DNA of 64,000 nt. It comes from Dactylosporangium siamense (GTDB lineage Bacteria > Actinomycetota > Actinomycetes > Mycobacteriales > Micromonosporaceae). Both the position numbers and the translations under genes were made by a program. This document shows, in pieces, positions 43,060 through 50,650 of the stretch (the first letter of the stretch is position 1; every line of letters begins with the position of its first letter). The notes under the pieces are model-generated. The model ran no database searches, was not told where the DNA came from, and saw only the letters and a list, made by a program, of their open reading frames with translations. The stretch spans positions 1-64,000 of the forward strand of contig NZ_BONQ01000076.1 of assembly GCF_016862795.1 (NCBI RefSeq), given 5' to 3'.

Positions 43060-46000
43060 AGCGCAAGATCTGGGCGGTCGCCCTGCTCACCAGCAGCCTC
43101 GCGGTGGCCGTCCCGGCCCCGGCCCGGGCCGCCGTCACCGAGTTCAGCTCCGGATTCGAGTCCGGGCAGCCGCAGCCCACCTGGAGCAACACGGCGGAGA
43201 GCAGCGCCGGCGTCGGCGGGTACTGCTGCGGCCTCACCGGCATGGAGAGCGGCACCCGCACCGAGGCGGCGCACACCGGCACCGCCGCGCTGATGTATTC
43301 CGGCTCGGACACGAGCGCCACCACCAGCTACGCCTACAACCGGGTCTTCGACGTCGACATCGCCGTCGGCACGTCGACCACACTGTCGTACTGGGTGTTC
43401 CCGCAGTCCGGCGGCAACCTCGACGTGGCCGTCGACCTGGCGTTCACCGACGGCACCTACCTGCGCAACTCCGGCGCGGTCGACCAGCACGGGGTCCGGC
43501 TCACCCCACACGACCAGGGCACCGGCTGGGTCCTGAACTTCGACACGTGGAACTACGTCACCTCGACCATCGGCAGCACCGTCGCCGGCAAGACGATCGA
43601 CCGGGTCCTGGTCGGCTACGACAAGCCCGAGGGCACCGGCACGTTCCGCGGCTACTTCGACGACATCCAGATCAGCGCCGGCGCGGCCGGCCGGCTCTCC
43701 GACCTCGTCGACACCCGCCGCGGCTCGAACTCCGACTCGGGCTATTCGCGCGGCAACACGTTCCCCGGTGCCACGGTCCCGCACGGGTTCAACTTCTGGA
43801 CCCCGGTGACCAACGGCAACCAGGACGGGTGGCTGTACCAGTACAACGCCACCACCGTGCAGGGCTTCGCGATCAGTCACCAGCCCAGCCCGTGGATCGG
43901 TGACTACGGGCAGCTGCAGTTCATGCCGATGACCGGCGCCCTGAAAACGACCCCCGACGCGCGCAAGTCGACGTTCAGCCACGCCAACGAGGTCGCGAAG
44001 GCGCACTACTACAAGACCCGGCTCGACACGTACGGCATCACCACCGAGATCGCGCCGACCGATCACGCCGGCGTCATGCGGTTCACGTTCCCGGCCGCGT
44101 CGGACTCGACGATCCTGTTCGACGTCGTGGACAGCGCCACCGGCTCGTTCACCGTCGACACCGCCGGCCGGACGATCTCCGGGTACGCCGACCACCGCGG
44201 CGGGAAGCTGTACTTCTCCGCCACCGTCGACGCGGCGATCACCGCGTCCGGCGCGGGCGGCACCGGCTGGGTCCGGTTCGCCACCACCGCGAACCAGCAG
44301 GTCACGATGCGCGTCGGCACGTCGTGGATCAGCGTCGCGCAGGCCGCGGCCAACCGCACCCAGGAGGTCGGGACCAAGAGCCTGGACACGGTGCGGGACG
44401 AGGCGCAGGCGCAGTGGGACGCGACCCTGGGCAAGGTCCGCATCGAGGGCGCGTCCAGCGACCAGCTGATCACGTTCTACTCGAACCTGTACCGCACCTT
44501 CATGTACCCGAACAACCGCAGCGAGATGGTCGGCGGCGTGCGCAGGTACTTCAGCCCGTACGACAGCCAGCTGCACGACGGTCAGATGTACGTGAACAAC
44601 GGCTTCTGGGACACCGCCCGGGCCGAGTGGCCGCTGCTGACGCTGCTCGAACCGGGGCGCACCGGCGAGATGCTGGACGGCTTCGTCAACGCGTACAAGA
44701 CGTCCGGCTGGACACCGAGCTGGTCGGGGCCGTGGAACCGGGCCGCGATGCCCGGCACCAACCAGGACCTCGCGCTCGCCGACGCCTACATCAAGGGCGT
44801 GCGCAACTTCGACTACCAGGCCGCCTACGCCTCCATGGTCAAGAACGCCACGGTGTACTCCCCGGCGATCAACGGCCGCATGGGGCTGGACGTGTCGACG
44901 TTCAAGGGGTACCTGCCCTCCGACGTCCGCGGTGACTCGGCGTCATGGACGCTCGAGGACGCCACCAGCGACTTCGGCATCGCCCAGATGGCGCAGGCGC
45001 TCGGCTACACCGACGACGCGGCGTACTTCCGCAACCGGGCCCTCGACTACGTGAACCTGTTCTCCCAGTCGGTGGGCTTCTTCCGCGGAAAACAGAGCAA
45101 CGGCACGTGGCGTACCAGCGACGCCGACTTCAAACCCAACCTGTGGGGCTGCGAGTTCGTCGAGGGCGCGCCCTGGCACTACTCCACCCCGGCGCCGCAG
45201 GACCCGCAGGGCATGGCCAACCTCTACGGCGGCCGGGCCCAGCTCGCGGCGAAGCTCGACGCCATGCTCGCCGCGCCCCGGGACTACCTGCCCGGGTGCT
45301 ACGGCGGCACGATCCACGAGATGCGCGAGATCTACGACGCCGACATGGGCCAGTACGCGCACGCCAACGAGCAGACGCACCACCAGCTGTACATGTACAA
45401 CTACGCCGGCACCCCGGCGAAGACGCAGAACGCGGTGCGGACCACGCTGACCCGGTACTACAGCTCCGGCGTCGGCACCGGCAACGGCTACCTCGGCGAC
45501 GAGGACAACGGGGAGATGTCCGCCTGGTACATCTTCAGTGCCATGGGCTTCTACCCGGCGCGGATGGGCTCGACCGACTACACCATCGGCGCGCCGCTGC
45601 ACGCCAAGGCGACGATGGCCCTGGAGAACGGCCGGACGTTCGTCGTCACCGCGCCCGGGGTCAGCGACACCAATCGGTACATCCAGAGCGCCACCCTCAA
45701 CGGCGTCACCTACACGAAGAACTACCTGACCCACGCCGACCTGCTGGCCGGCGGCACGCTGAGCTTCGTGATGGGCCAGAACCCGTCCTCGTGGGGCACC
45801 GGCGCGTCCGACATCCCGGGTTCGATCACGGCCGGCACCGCGGTGCCGAAGCAGCTGGTCGACAAGGCGACCGGCAGCACCGTCACCGTCAGCGGCGAGA
45901 ACGGCACCGGCGAGGGCCGCGCCATGCTCGTCGACGACACGTCGCAGACGAAGTGGCTGACGGTCGCCAACACCGCGACCATCACCTGCCAGCTGTCCGC

Positions 46001-46265
46001 CGGCGTGGCGGTCAAGCAGTACACCCTGACCTCCGCCAACGACCTGCCCGGCCGCGACCCTCGCAGCTGGACGGTGCAGGGCTCCAACGACGGGGTCACC
46101 TGGACGACGGTGGACGCCCGCAGCAACGTCGACTTTGCCGACCGTCGACAGACGCGGGCGTTCACCGTCTCGAGCAGCACCGCCTACAGCCGGTACCGGC
46201 TGCAGATCACCGCCAACCACGGCGCCGCCGAGACCCAGCTCGCTGAGCTGCAGCTCCTCGCATAG
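43056..46265 (+). CDS. Secreted GH92 alpha-mannosidase with C-terminal F5/8C domain
   Basis: ATG 43056 overlaps the GH43 stop. A signal peptide (WAVALLTSSLAVAVPAPARA) is followed by an N-terminal lectin-like domain (about 30-210). The GH92 domain runs from DLVDTRRGSNSDSGYSRGNT to about residue 910, with the family signatures GDYGQLQFMP, GQYAHANEQTHHQLYMYNYA and GDEDNGEMSAWYIFSAMGFY, whose Glu and Asp residues form the calcium-assisted site. The C-terminal ~130 residues are an F5/8C module. GH92 enzymes hydrolyse alpha-mannosides. Co-translation with GH43 suggests joint attack on a branched glycan containing mannose. Confidence 0.9.
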   Translation: MKRKIWAVALLTSSLAVAVPAPARAAVTEFSSGFESGQPQPTWSNTAESSAGVGGYCCGLTGMESGTRTEAAHTGTAALMYSGSDTSATTSYAYNRVFDVDIAVGTSTTLSYWVFPQSGGNLDVAVDLAFTDGTYLRNSGAVDQHGVRLTPHDQGTGWVLNFDTWNYVTSTIGSTVAGKTIDRVLVGYDKPEGTGTFRGYFDDIQISAGAAGRLSDLVDTRRGSNSDSGYSRGNTFPGATVPHGFNFWTPVTNGNQDGWLYQYNATTVQGFAISHQPSPWIGDYGQLQFMPMTGALKTTPDARKSTFSHANEVAKAHYYKTRLDTYGITTEIAPTDHAGVMRFTFPAASDSTILFDVVDSATGSFTVDTAGRTISGYADHRGGKLYFSATVDAAITASGAGGTGWVRFATTANQQVTMRVGTSWISVAQAAANRTQEVGTKSLDTVRDEAQAQWDATLGKVRIEGASSDQLITFYSNLYRTFMYPNNRSEMVGGVRRYFSPYDSQLHDGQMYVNNGFWDTARAEWPLLTLLEPGRTGEMLDGFVNAYKTSGWTPSWSGPWNRAAMPGTNQDLALADAYIKGVRNFDYQAAYASMVKNATVYSPAINGRMGLDVSTFKGYLPSDVRGDSASWTLEDATSDFGIAQMAQALGYTDDAAYFRNRALDYVNLFSQSVGFFRGKQSNGTWRTSDADFKPNLWGCEFVEGAPWHYSTPAPQDPQGMANLYGGRAQLAAKLDAMLAAPRDYLPGCYGGTIHEMREIYDADMGQYAHANEQTHHQLYMYNYAGTPAKTQNAVRTTLTRYYSSGVGTGNGYLGDEDNGEMSAWYIFSAMGFYPARMGSTDYTIGAPLHAKATMALENGRTFVVTAPGVSDTNRYIQSATLNGVTYTKNYLTHADLLAGGTLSFVMGQNPSSWGTGASDIPGSITAGTAVPKQLVDKATGSTVTVSGENGTGEGRAMLVDDTSQTKWLTVANTATITCQLSAGVAVKQYTLTSANDLPGRDPRSWTVQGSNDGVTWTTVDARSNVDFADRRQTRAFTVSSSTAYSRYRLQITANHGAAETQLAELQLLA

Positions 46266-46272
46266 CGGTTGA

Positions 46273-46315
46273 CTTCCCCCATGCCGGGCGAGCACGATCC
46301 CCGGCATGGGGGAAG
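46273..46315 (+). promoter_or_regulatory. Perfect 16-bp hairpin covering the next gene's start codon
   Basis: CTTCCCCCATGCCGGG at 46273-46288 pairs with 46300-46315 around an 11-nt loop. It could end the GH43-GH92 transcript, yet the right arm contains ATG 46306 of the hydrolase. See the finding. Confidence 0.7.
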
Positions 46316-47124
46316 AGATCTTCATCGACGTGCCCGGCGGTTACCTGCACAGCCGCACCCACGGTCAGGGACCCGACGTGGTCCTGCTCAACGCCGGCGC
46401 CTCGGACCTGCGGATGTGGGAGTCGACCGTCGCGTGGCTCGGCCAGGTCGCGCGGGTCACCACCTTCGACTACCGCGACATGGGCCTGTCGTCGCGGGCG
46501 ACCGAGCCCTACAGCGAGCTCGACGACATCGAGGCCGTGCTGGACGCCGCCGGCGTCGACGCCGCGCTGCTGGTCGGGGTGTCCGACGGGGCACGGCGCG
46601 CGCTCGCGTTCGCGCACCGGCACCCGCAGCGGGTCCGCCGGGTCGTCGCGGTGTGCGGCGCGTTCGGCGAGGTCCCCGATCCGAGCCCGGAGGAGTCCGC
46701 CGCGCGGCAGGTGATGCTGGACCACTTCGCCCGGCTGGAGCAGGTCAAGGCCGACGAGGGCGTGCACGCGGCGGCGGCGCTCGACATCGGCGGGTGGGGC
46801 CCGGCGCTCGGCCCGGACGACCGGCGACTGATGGTCGGCCTGCAGGTCGCCAACTCCTACTGGATGCTGCTGGAGGAGTCGCTCGGCTATGAGCTCGACC
46901 CGCCGGTGAAGACCCGCTTCCGGGAGCTCACCACGCCGATCAGCGTCGTCGTGGGCGGCCACGACTTCGAGGGCACCCGGCTGTGGGCGCAGCGGCTCGC
47001 GGAGCAGGCGCCCGATGCCACCCTCAGCGTCATTGCCGAGGGTGATCACTTCCCGATGCTCTCCGCGCCCGAGGAGTTCTCCCGGATCGTGCTGGCGGCG
47101 TTGCGGCAGACCACCGCGAGCTGA
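46306..47124 (+). CDS. Alpha/beta hydrolase
   Basis: The 272-residue protein starts MGEEIFIDVPGGYLHSR. It has the nucleophile elbow G-V-S-D-G (Ser about residue 93), a catalytic Asp candidate in VVVGGHDFEGTRLW and His in EGDHFPMLSAPEE. The oxyanion loop is LLNAGASDLRMW. It resembles small esterase or lactonase-like hydrolases; the substrate is unknown. The start is decided by the homology-like beginning, but no ribosome site precedes it, and the ATG lies in the arm of a 16-bp hairpin, so translation may be leaderless or controlled. Confidence 0.85.
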   Translation: MGEEIFIDVPGGYLHSRTHGQGPDVVLLNAGASDLRMWESTVAWLGQVARVTTFDYRDMGLSSRATEPYSELDDIEAVLDAAGVDAALLVGVSDGARRALAFAHRHPQRVRRVVAVCGAFGEVPDPSPEESAARQVMLDHFARLEQVKADEGVHAAAALDIGGWGPALGPDDRRLMVGLQVANSYWMLLEESLGYELDPPVKTRFRELTTPISVVVGGHDFEGTRLWAQRLAEQAPDATLSVIAEGDHFPMLSAPEEFSRIVLAALRQTTAS

Positions 47125-47236
47125 CCGCTTCCGGCCAGCTCGCTGGTGTTCGGCTTTGTGCTCGCTCGGCGCCTCGGCGCCGCTGGCGCTCGGCGCCTTT
47201 GGCGTCCTGGCTCTGGGCGCCGCCGCTGCAGCGGTG

Positions 47237-47416
47237 CTAGCGAGGCGTGCGGTCGTCGCGGTCCGGGATCTGGTCCGTCGGGTCCGCGTCGTCGTGCTCG
47301 GGAAGGTGCACGCCGGCGAGCTCGTGCTGGAGGGCGGTGAGGTCGGTCGGCGGGGTGAAGTACTTCAGCTCCCGGGCGATCCGCGTCTGCTTGGCCTTGG
47401 CCCGTCCACGTCCCAT
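47237..47416 (-). CDS. DUF3073-family small protein
   Basis: ATG 47416 follows GGGGAG. The 59-residue product MGRGRAKAKQTRIARELKYF with TPPTDLTALQHELAG and an acidic Asp-rich tail matches DUF3073, short proteins widespread in actinomycetes and usually stand-alone. Function is unknown. The basic head and acidic tail suggest nucleic-acid or ribosome association. Upstream in-frame sequence lacks the family pattern and is excluded. Confidence 0.8.
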   Translation of the reverse strand: MGRGRAKAKQTRIARELKYFTPPTDLTALQHELAGVHLPEHDDADPTDQIPDRDDRTPR

Positions 47417-47585
47417 GTCGGCTCCCCGTTTCCCGTGCGCCGAGGGGCGGTGGCAGTGCCGCGCCCGGCGTCGTGACAACTTGAATTCATCCTCGTGCCC
47501 GACACGGTACATCCCCTCCGCAGGTGTCGTCTGCCGGCGATGAGACAAACGTCCGAAGACACTGTCTTTCCGGTCACATCCCGCT

Positions 47586-48311
47586 TCAGGCGACGCCGCC
47601 GTTGACGTAGATCGTCTGCCCGTTCACCCAGCGAGCGGGCCCGGCGAGGGACGCGACGACCTCGGCGATGTCCTCCGGGGTGCCGAGTCGCTCCATCGGG
47701 TTCATCTTCGCCGCCCGCTCGATCGTGGCGTCGTCCTTGCCGTCGAAGTAGAGCTCGGTGGCGGTCGGCCCGGGGGCGACGGCGTTGACGGTGACGTCGC
47801 GGCCGCGCAGTTCCTTGGCGAGGATCGGGCTGATCGCCTCGACGGCGGCCTTGCTCGCGGCGTACGCGGCGTAGGTCGGCAACGACAGCCGGGTGATCGA
47901 GGTGGAGAAGTTGACGATCGCGCCGCCGCGCCGGATCCGCCGGACGGCCTCGCGGCCGACGACGAACGTGCCGCGGATGTTGGTGCGGTGCATGCGGTCC
48001 AGCTCGTCGAGGTCGAGCTCCGCGACGGGTGAAAGGTGCATGACGCCGGCCGCGTTGACGACCACGTCGACCCCGCCGAAGCGCTGCTCCGCGACGTCGA
48101 AGAGCCCGGCGACGGCGGCCTCGTCCGCGACGTCGGCGCGCACGGCCGCGGCCTGCCCGCCCTTGCCGGCGATCTCGGCCACCACGGCGTCGGCGGGGGC
48201 GGACGAGTGGCCGAAGGCGATGACCACCGCCTGCCCGTCCGCCGCCAGCCGCAGCGCGACGGCCCGGCCGATCCCGCGCGATCCACCGGTGACAACGGCA
48301 ACCCTGCTCAT
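47586..48311 (-). CDS. Short-chain dehydrogenase/reductase
   Basis: ATG 48311, six bases after GTAGGAG, is preferred to ATG 48317. The 241-residue protein has the NAD(P) site TGGSRGIG, the NAAG motif, catalytic Ser in NFSTSITRL and Tyr/Lys in YAAYAASKAA, and the C-terminal VNGQTIYVNGG. The residue after the first strand suggests NADP use but I cannot be sure. It is divergent from a TetR gene, with two operators between, and so is probably the regulated target. Confidence 0.9.
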   Translation of the reverse strand: MSRVAVVTGGSRGIGRAVALRLAADGQAVVIAFGHSSAPADAVVAEIAGKGGQAAAVRADVADEAAVAGLFDVAEQRFGGVDVVVNAAGVMHLSPVAELDLDELDRMHRTNIRGTFVVGREAVRRIRRGGAIVNFSTSITRLSLPTYAAYAASKAAVEAISPILAKELRGRDVTVNAVAPGPTATELYFDGKDDATIERAAKMNPMERLGTPEDIAEVVASLAGPARWVNGQTIYVNGGVA

Positions 48312-48326
48312 GAGCATCTCCTACGG

Positions 48327-48343
48327 TGTTAACGATGCTAACA
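48327..48343. promoter_or_regulatory. Inverted repeat TGTTA-N7-TAACA
   Basis: Candidate TetR half-palindrome site close to the SDR start, sharing the TAAC/GTTA core with the repeat at 48364-48385. Confidence 0.5.
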
Positions 48344-48363
48344 AATTCACGCTATCACCTGAT

Positions 48364-48385
48364 CGCTAACGTGCAAGTGTTAGCG
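48364..48385. promoter_or_regulatory. Perfect inverted repeat CGCTAAC-N8-GTTAGCG
   Basis: A 22-bp TetR-type operator lies 8 bp before the TetR start codon, within the divergent promoter region, and should control both genes. Confidence 0.65.
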
Positions 48386-48393
48386 TTGCTACC

Positions 48394-49125
48394 GTGACCA
48401 CTACCCGCCAGAAGATCGTCGAAGCCGCCGCGACCCTGCTGGACGAGGGCGGCCGCGAGGCGATCTCGACGCGGGCGGTCAGCGCCGCCGCGGGGGTGCA
48501 GGCGCCGACCATCTACCGGATCTTCGGCGACAAGCAGGGCCTGCTGGACGCGGTCGCGAGCCACGGGTTCGGGTCGTACCTCGCCGGCAAGACGGCCCTG
48601 GAGCACACCGCCGACCCGGTCGAGGACCTGCGGCGCGGATGGGACCTGCACGTCGCGTTCGGGCTGGCCCACCCCGCCATCTACACCCTCATCTACGGCG
48701 AGCCCCGCCCCGGCGTCGAGTCCCCCGCGGCCCGCGCCGCCGCCGACGTGCTGGCCGGGCAGGTGCGGCGGATCGCGGCGGCCGGCCGGCTGCGGGTCGG
48801 CGAGGAGCGTGCCGCGCAATTGGTCCACGCCGCGGGCTGCGGCATGACGCTCACGCTCATCGCGCTGCCGCCCGCGGGGCGGGACCCGGCGCTGTCGGTC
48901 CTGGCCCGCGAGTCGGTCATCGCCGCCGTGACCGTGCCACACCGGCCGGGCGCTGCCGCCGATGGCGCCGATGGCGTTGGTGGTGGCGTTGGTGGTGGTG
49001 TTGGCGGTGGTGATGGCTTGGCGGGCGCCGCAGGGCTGCTGCGGGCGTCGCTGCCGGAGGTCACGGTCCTGAGCGCCGCGGAGCGTGGCCTGCTCGATGA
49101 GTGGCTGGTGCGGATCGCCGGCTGA
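48394..49125 (+). CDS. TetR-family transcriptional regulator
   Basis: GTG 48394. The 243-residue protein begins TTTRQKIVEAAATLLDEGG, with the HTH AISTRAVSAAAGVQAPTIYR and FGDKQGLLDAVASHGFG. The ligand-binding part is helical (LAHPAIYTLIYGEPRPG). A Gly-rich tract from a (GGT)-type repeat (about 48978-49020) lies in the C-terminal part (GGGVGGGVGGGDG), unusual for this family and likely to vary in length. It should repress itself and the divergent SDR through the two inverted repeats upstream. Confidence 0.9.
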   Translation: MTTTRQKIVEAAATLLDEGGREAISTRAVSAAAGVQAPTIYRIFGDKQGLLDAVASHGFGSYLAGKTALEHTADPVEDLRRGWDLHVAFGLAHPAIYTLIYGEPRPGVESPAARAAADVLAGQVRRIAAAGRLRVGEERAAQLVHAAGCGMTLTLIALPPAGRDPALSVLARESVIAAVTVPHRPGAAADGADGVGGGVGGGVGGGDGLAGAAGLLRASLPEVTVLSAAERGLLDEWLVRIAG

Positions 49126-49507
49126 GCGCCGCGGCCGGATCACCCTCGCCGGCGACGCGGGCTACGGGCCCGGGCCCGCGGTCGGCGGCGGCAGCAGCCT
49201 CGCGATCGTCGGCGCCTATGTCCTCGCCTCCGAGCTGGCGGCCGCAGGCGACGATGTCTCGGTGGCGTTCCCGGCGTACGAACGTGCCCTGGCCGATGCG
49301 GTCGCCGCCAGCCGGACGATCGGACCGTCGGTCCTGGCCACCCTGATCCCGCGCAGCGACCTGCAGGTCTGGACGACGGCCCAGGCGATGCGCCTGCTGC
49401 CCCGGCTGCCCCGCTTCCTACAGCGGAAACTGACGTCGTTCGGGGGCGGCCCCGCGGCGATGCTCAACGGGGTCGACCTGCGCGACCCTCTAGTCTTGCG
49501 CTCATGA
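49121..49507 (+). pseudogene. C-terminal fragment of FAD-dependent monooxygenase
   Basis: The frame, overlapping the TetR stop, reads GRITLAGDAGYGPGPAVGGG, SSLAIVGAYVLASELAA and FPAYERALADAVAASRTIG: the DG-type FAD-binding C-terminal motif and helix of class A flavoprotein monooxygenases. The first ~270 residues, including GxGxxG, are missing. Its stop TGA overlaps the ATG of the TsaC-type gene. Probably a deletion remnant fused next to TetR. Confidence 0.75.
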
Positions 49508-50487
49508 CTGACGGGGTGGTCGCCGCCGACGCGGCCGGACTCCGCCGCGCCGCCGAGCTGCTGCGCCAGGAGTCCGTCTGCGCGTTCCCGACCGAGACGG
49601 TGTACGGGCTCGGCGCGCACGCCTTCTCCGCCAAGGCCGTCGCCGAGGTGTACCGGCTGAAGCAGCGACCCTCCTGGAACCCGCTGATCGTGCACGTCGC
49701 GTCCACGCGGGACGCGCGGGCCCTCGCACACGAGTGGCCGGAGGCGGCGCGGCTCCTGGCGGCCCGGTTCTGGCCCGGCCCGCTCAGCCTCGTCGTCGAG
49801 CGGGCCCACCACCTGCCGGCCAACGGTGGCCCGCCGACGGTCGCGATCCGGGTCCCGGCCCATCCCGTCGCCCTCGCGCTGCTCGAGGAGTGCGGGCTGC
49901 CCCTCGCGGCGCCGAGCGCGAACCGGTCCGAGAGCATCTCCCCGACGACCGCCGAGCACGTGATCCGCAGCCTGCCCGACGTGCCGCTGGTCCTCGACGG
50001 CGGCCCGTGCCGCCTCGGCATCGAGTCCACGGTCGTCGACGTGACCGTCTCACCGCCGCGGCTGCTGCGCCCCGGCGCGTTGAGCCTCCGCGCGATCCGC
50101 GAGGTCGTCGGCGAGCTGCAGCTGCCCGACGCGTCACCGGTGCCGTCGGACGGCGTCCAGTCGCCCGTCCGGTCGCCTGGTCTCGCCCACCGCCACTACG
50201 CGCCCCGGGCCAGCCTGCACCTCGTGGACGACCCGGCGGAGCTGGCAGCGTGGGCGGAGGATGCCGAGGCCGGCACCATCGGCATCCTCACCCACCGCTC
50301 GACGGCGCCCCGAGGGGTGCAGGTTGAGCTGCTGTCCGCGGATCCGCTTGAATACGCCGCCGACCTGTATGCAGCCCTGCACCGTCTCGATGACGCCGGC
50401 GTGGCGACGATCCTCGCGCAGACCCCGCCGGCCGGCGACGACTGGCTCGCCGTCCACGACCGTCTGGCCCGCGCCTCGGCGAGCTGA
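49504..50487 (+). CDS. Threonylcarbamoyl-AMP synthase (Sua5/YrdC family)
   Basis: ATG 49504. The 327-residue protein has the YrdC fold: CAFPTETVYGLGAHAFSAK, YRLKQRPSWNPLIVHV, then PTVAIRVPAHPVALALL and PLAAPSANRSESISPTTA. A linker and a C-terminal Sua5 domain (HRHYAPRASLHLVDD to the end) make it the long Sua5 type. The enzyme makes threonylcarbamoyl-AMP from Thr, bicarbonate and ATP for the t6A base of ANN-decoding tRNAs. Its start overlaps the stop of the monooxygenase fragment, so it may be translated by coupling. Confidence 0.93.
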   Translation: MTDGVVAADAAGLRRAAELLRQESVCAFPTETVYGLGAHAFSAKAVAEVYRLKQRPSWNPLIVHVASTRDARALAHEWPEAARLLAARFWPGPLSLVVERAHHLPANGGPPTVAIRVPAHPVALALLEECGLPLAAPSANRSESISPTTAEHVIRSLPDVPLVLDGGPCRLGIESTVVDVTVSPPRLLRPGALSLRAIREVVGELQLPDASPVPSDGVQSPVRSPGLAHRHYAPRASLHLVDDPAELAAWAEDAEAGTIGILTHRSTAPRGVQVELLSADPLEYAADLYAALHRLDDAGVATILAQTPPAGDDWLAVHDRLARASAS

Positions 50488-50650
50488 ATGGCTGTCCGAC
50501 CGGGACGGCGACCCCCCGTTGAGTCGCCGGCTCGTTCTGACTGGCGAAATGCTGCCGGTTCCCACTGCCGTGTCGCTGCCGATATGCTGCCGTCCGACCG
50601 TCTAGGCGGCTGACCAGCACCTATCGCCGCACCGCAGCTAGAGGAATGGG

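Noticed and set aside
47150-47236. GGCGCC-rich stretch as a structured element
   Set aside because: It has many short overlapping complementary pieces but no single clear hairpin; probably compositional.
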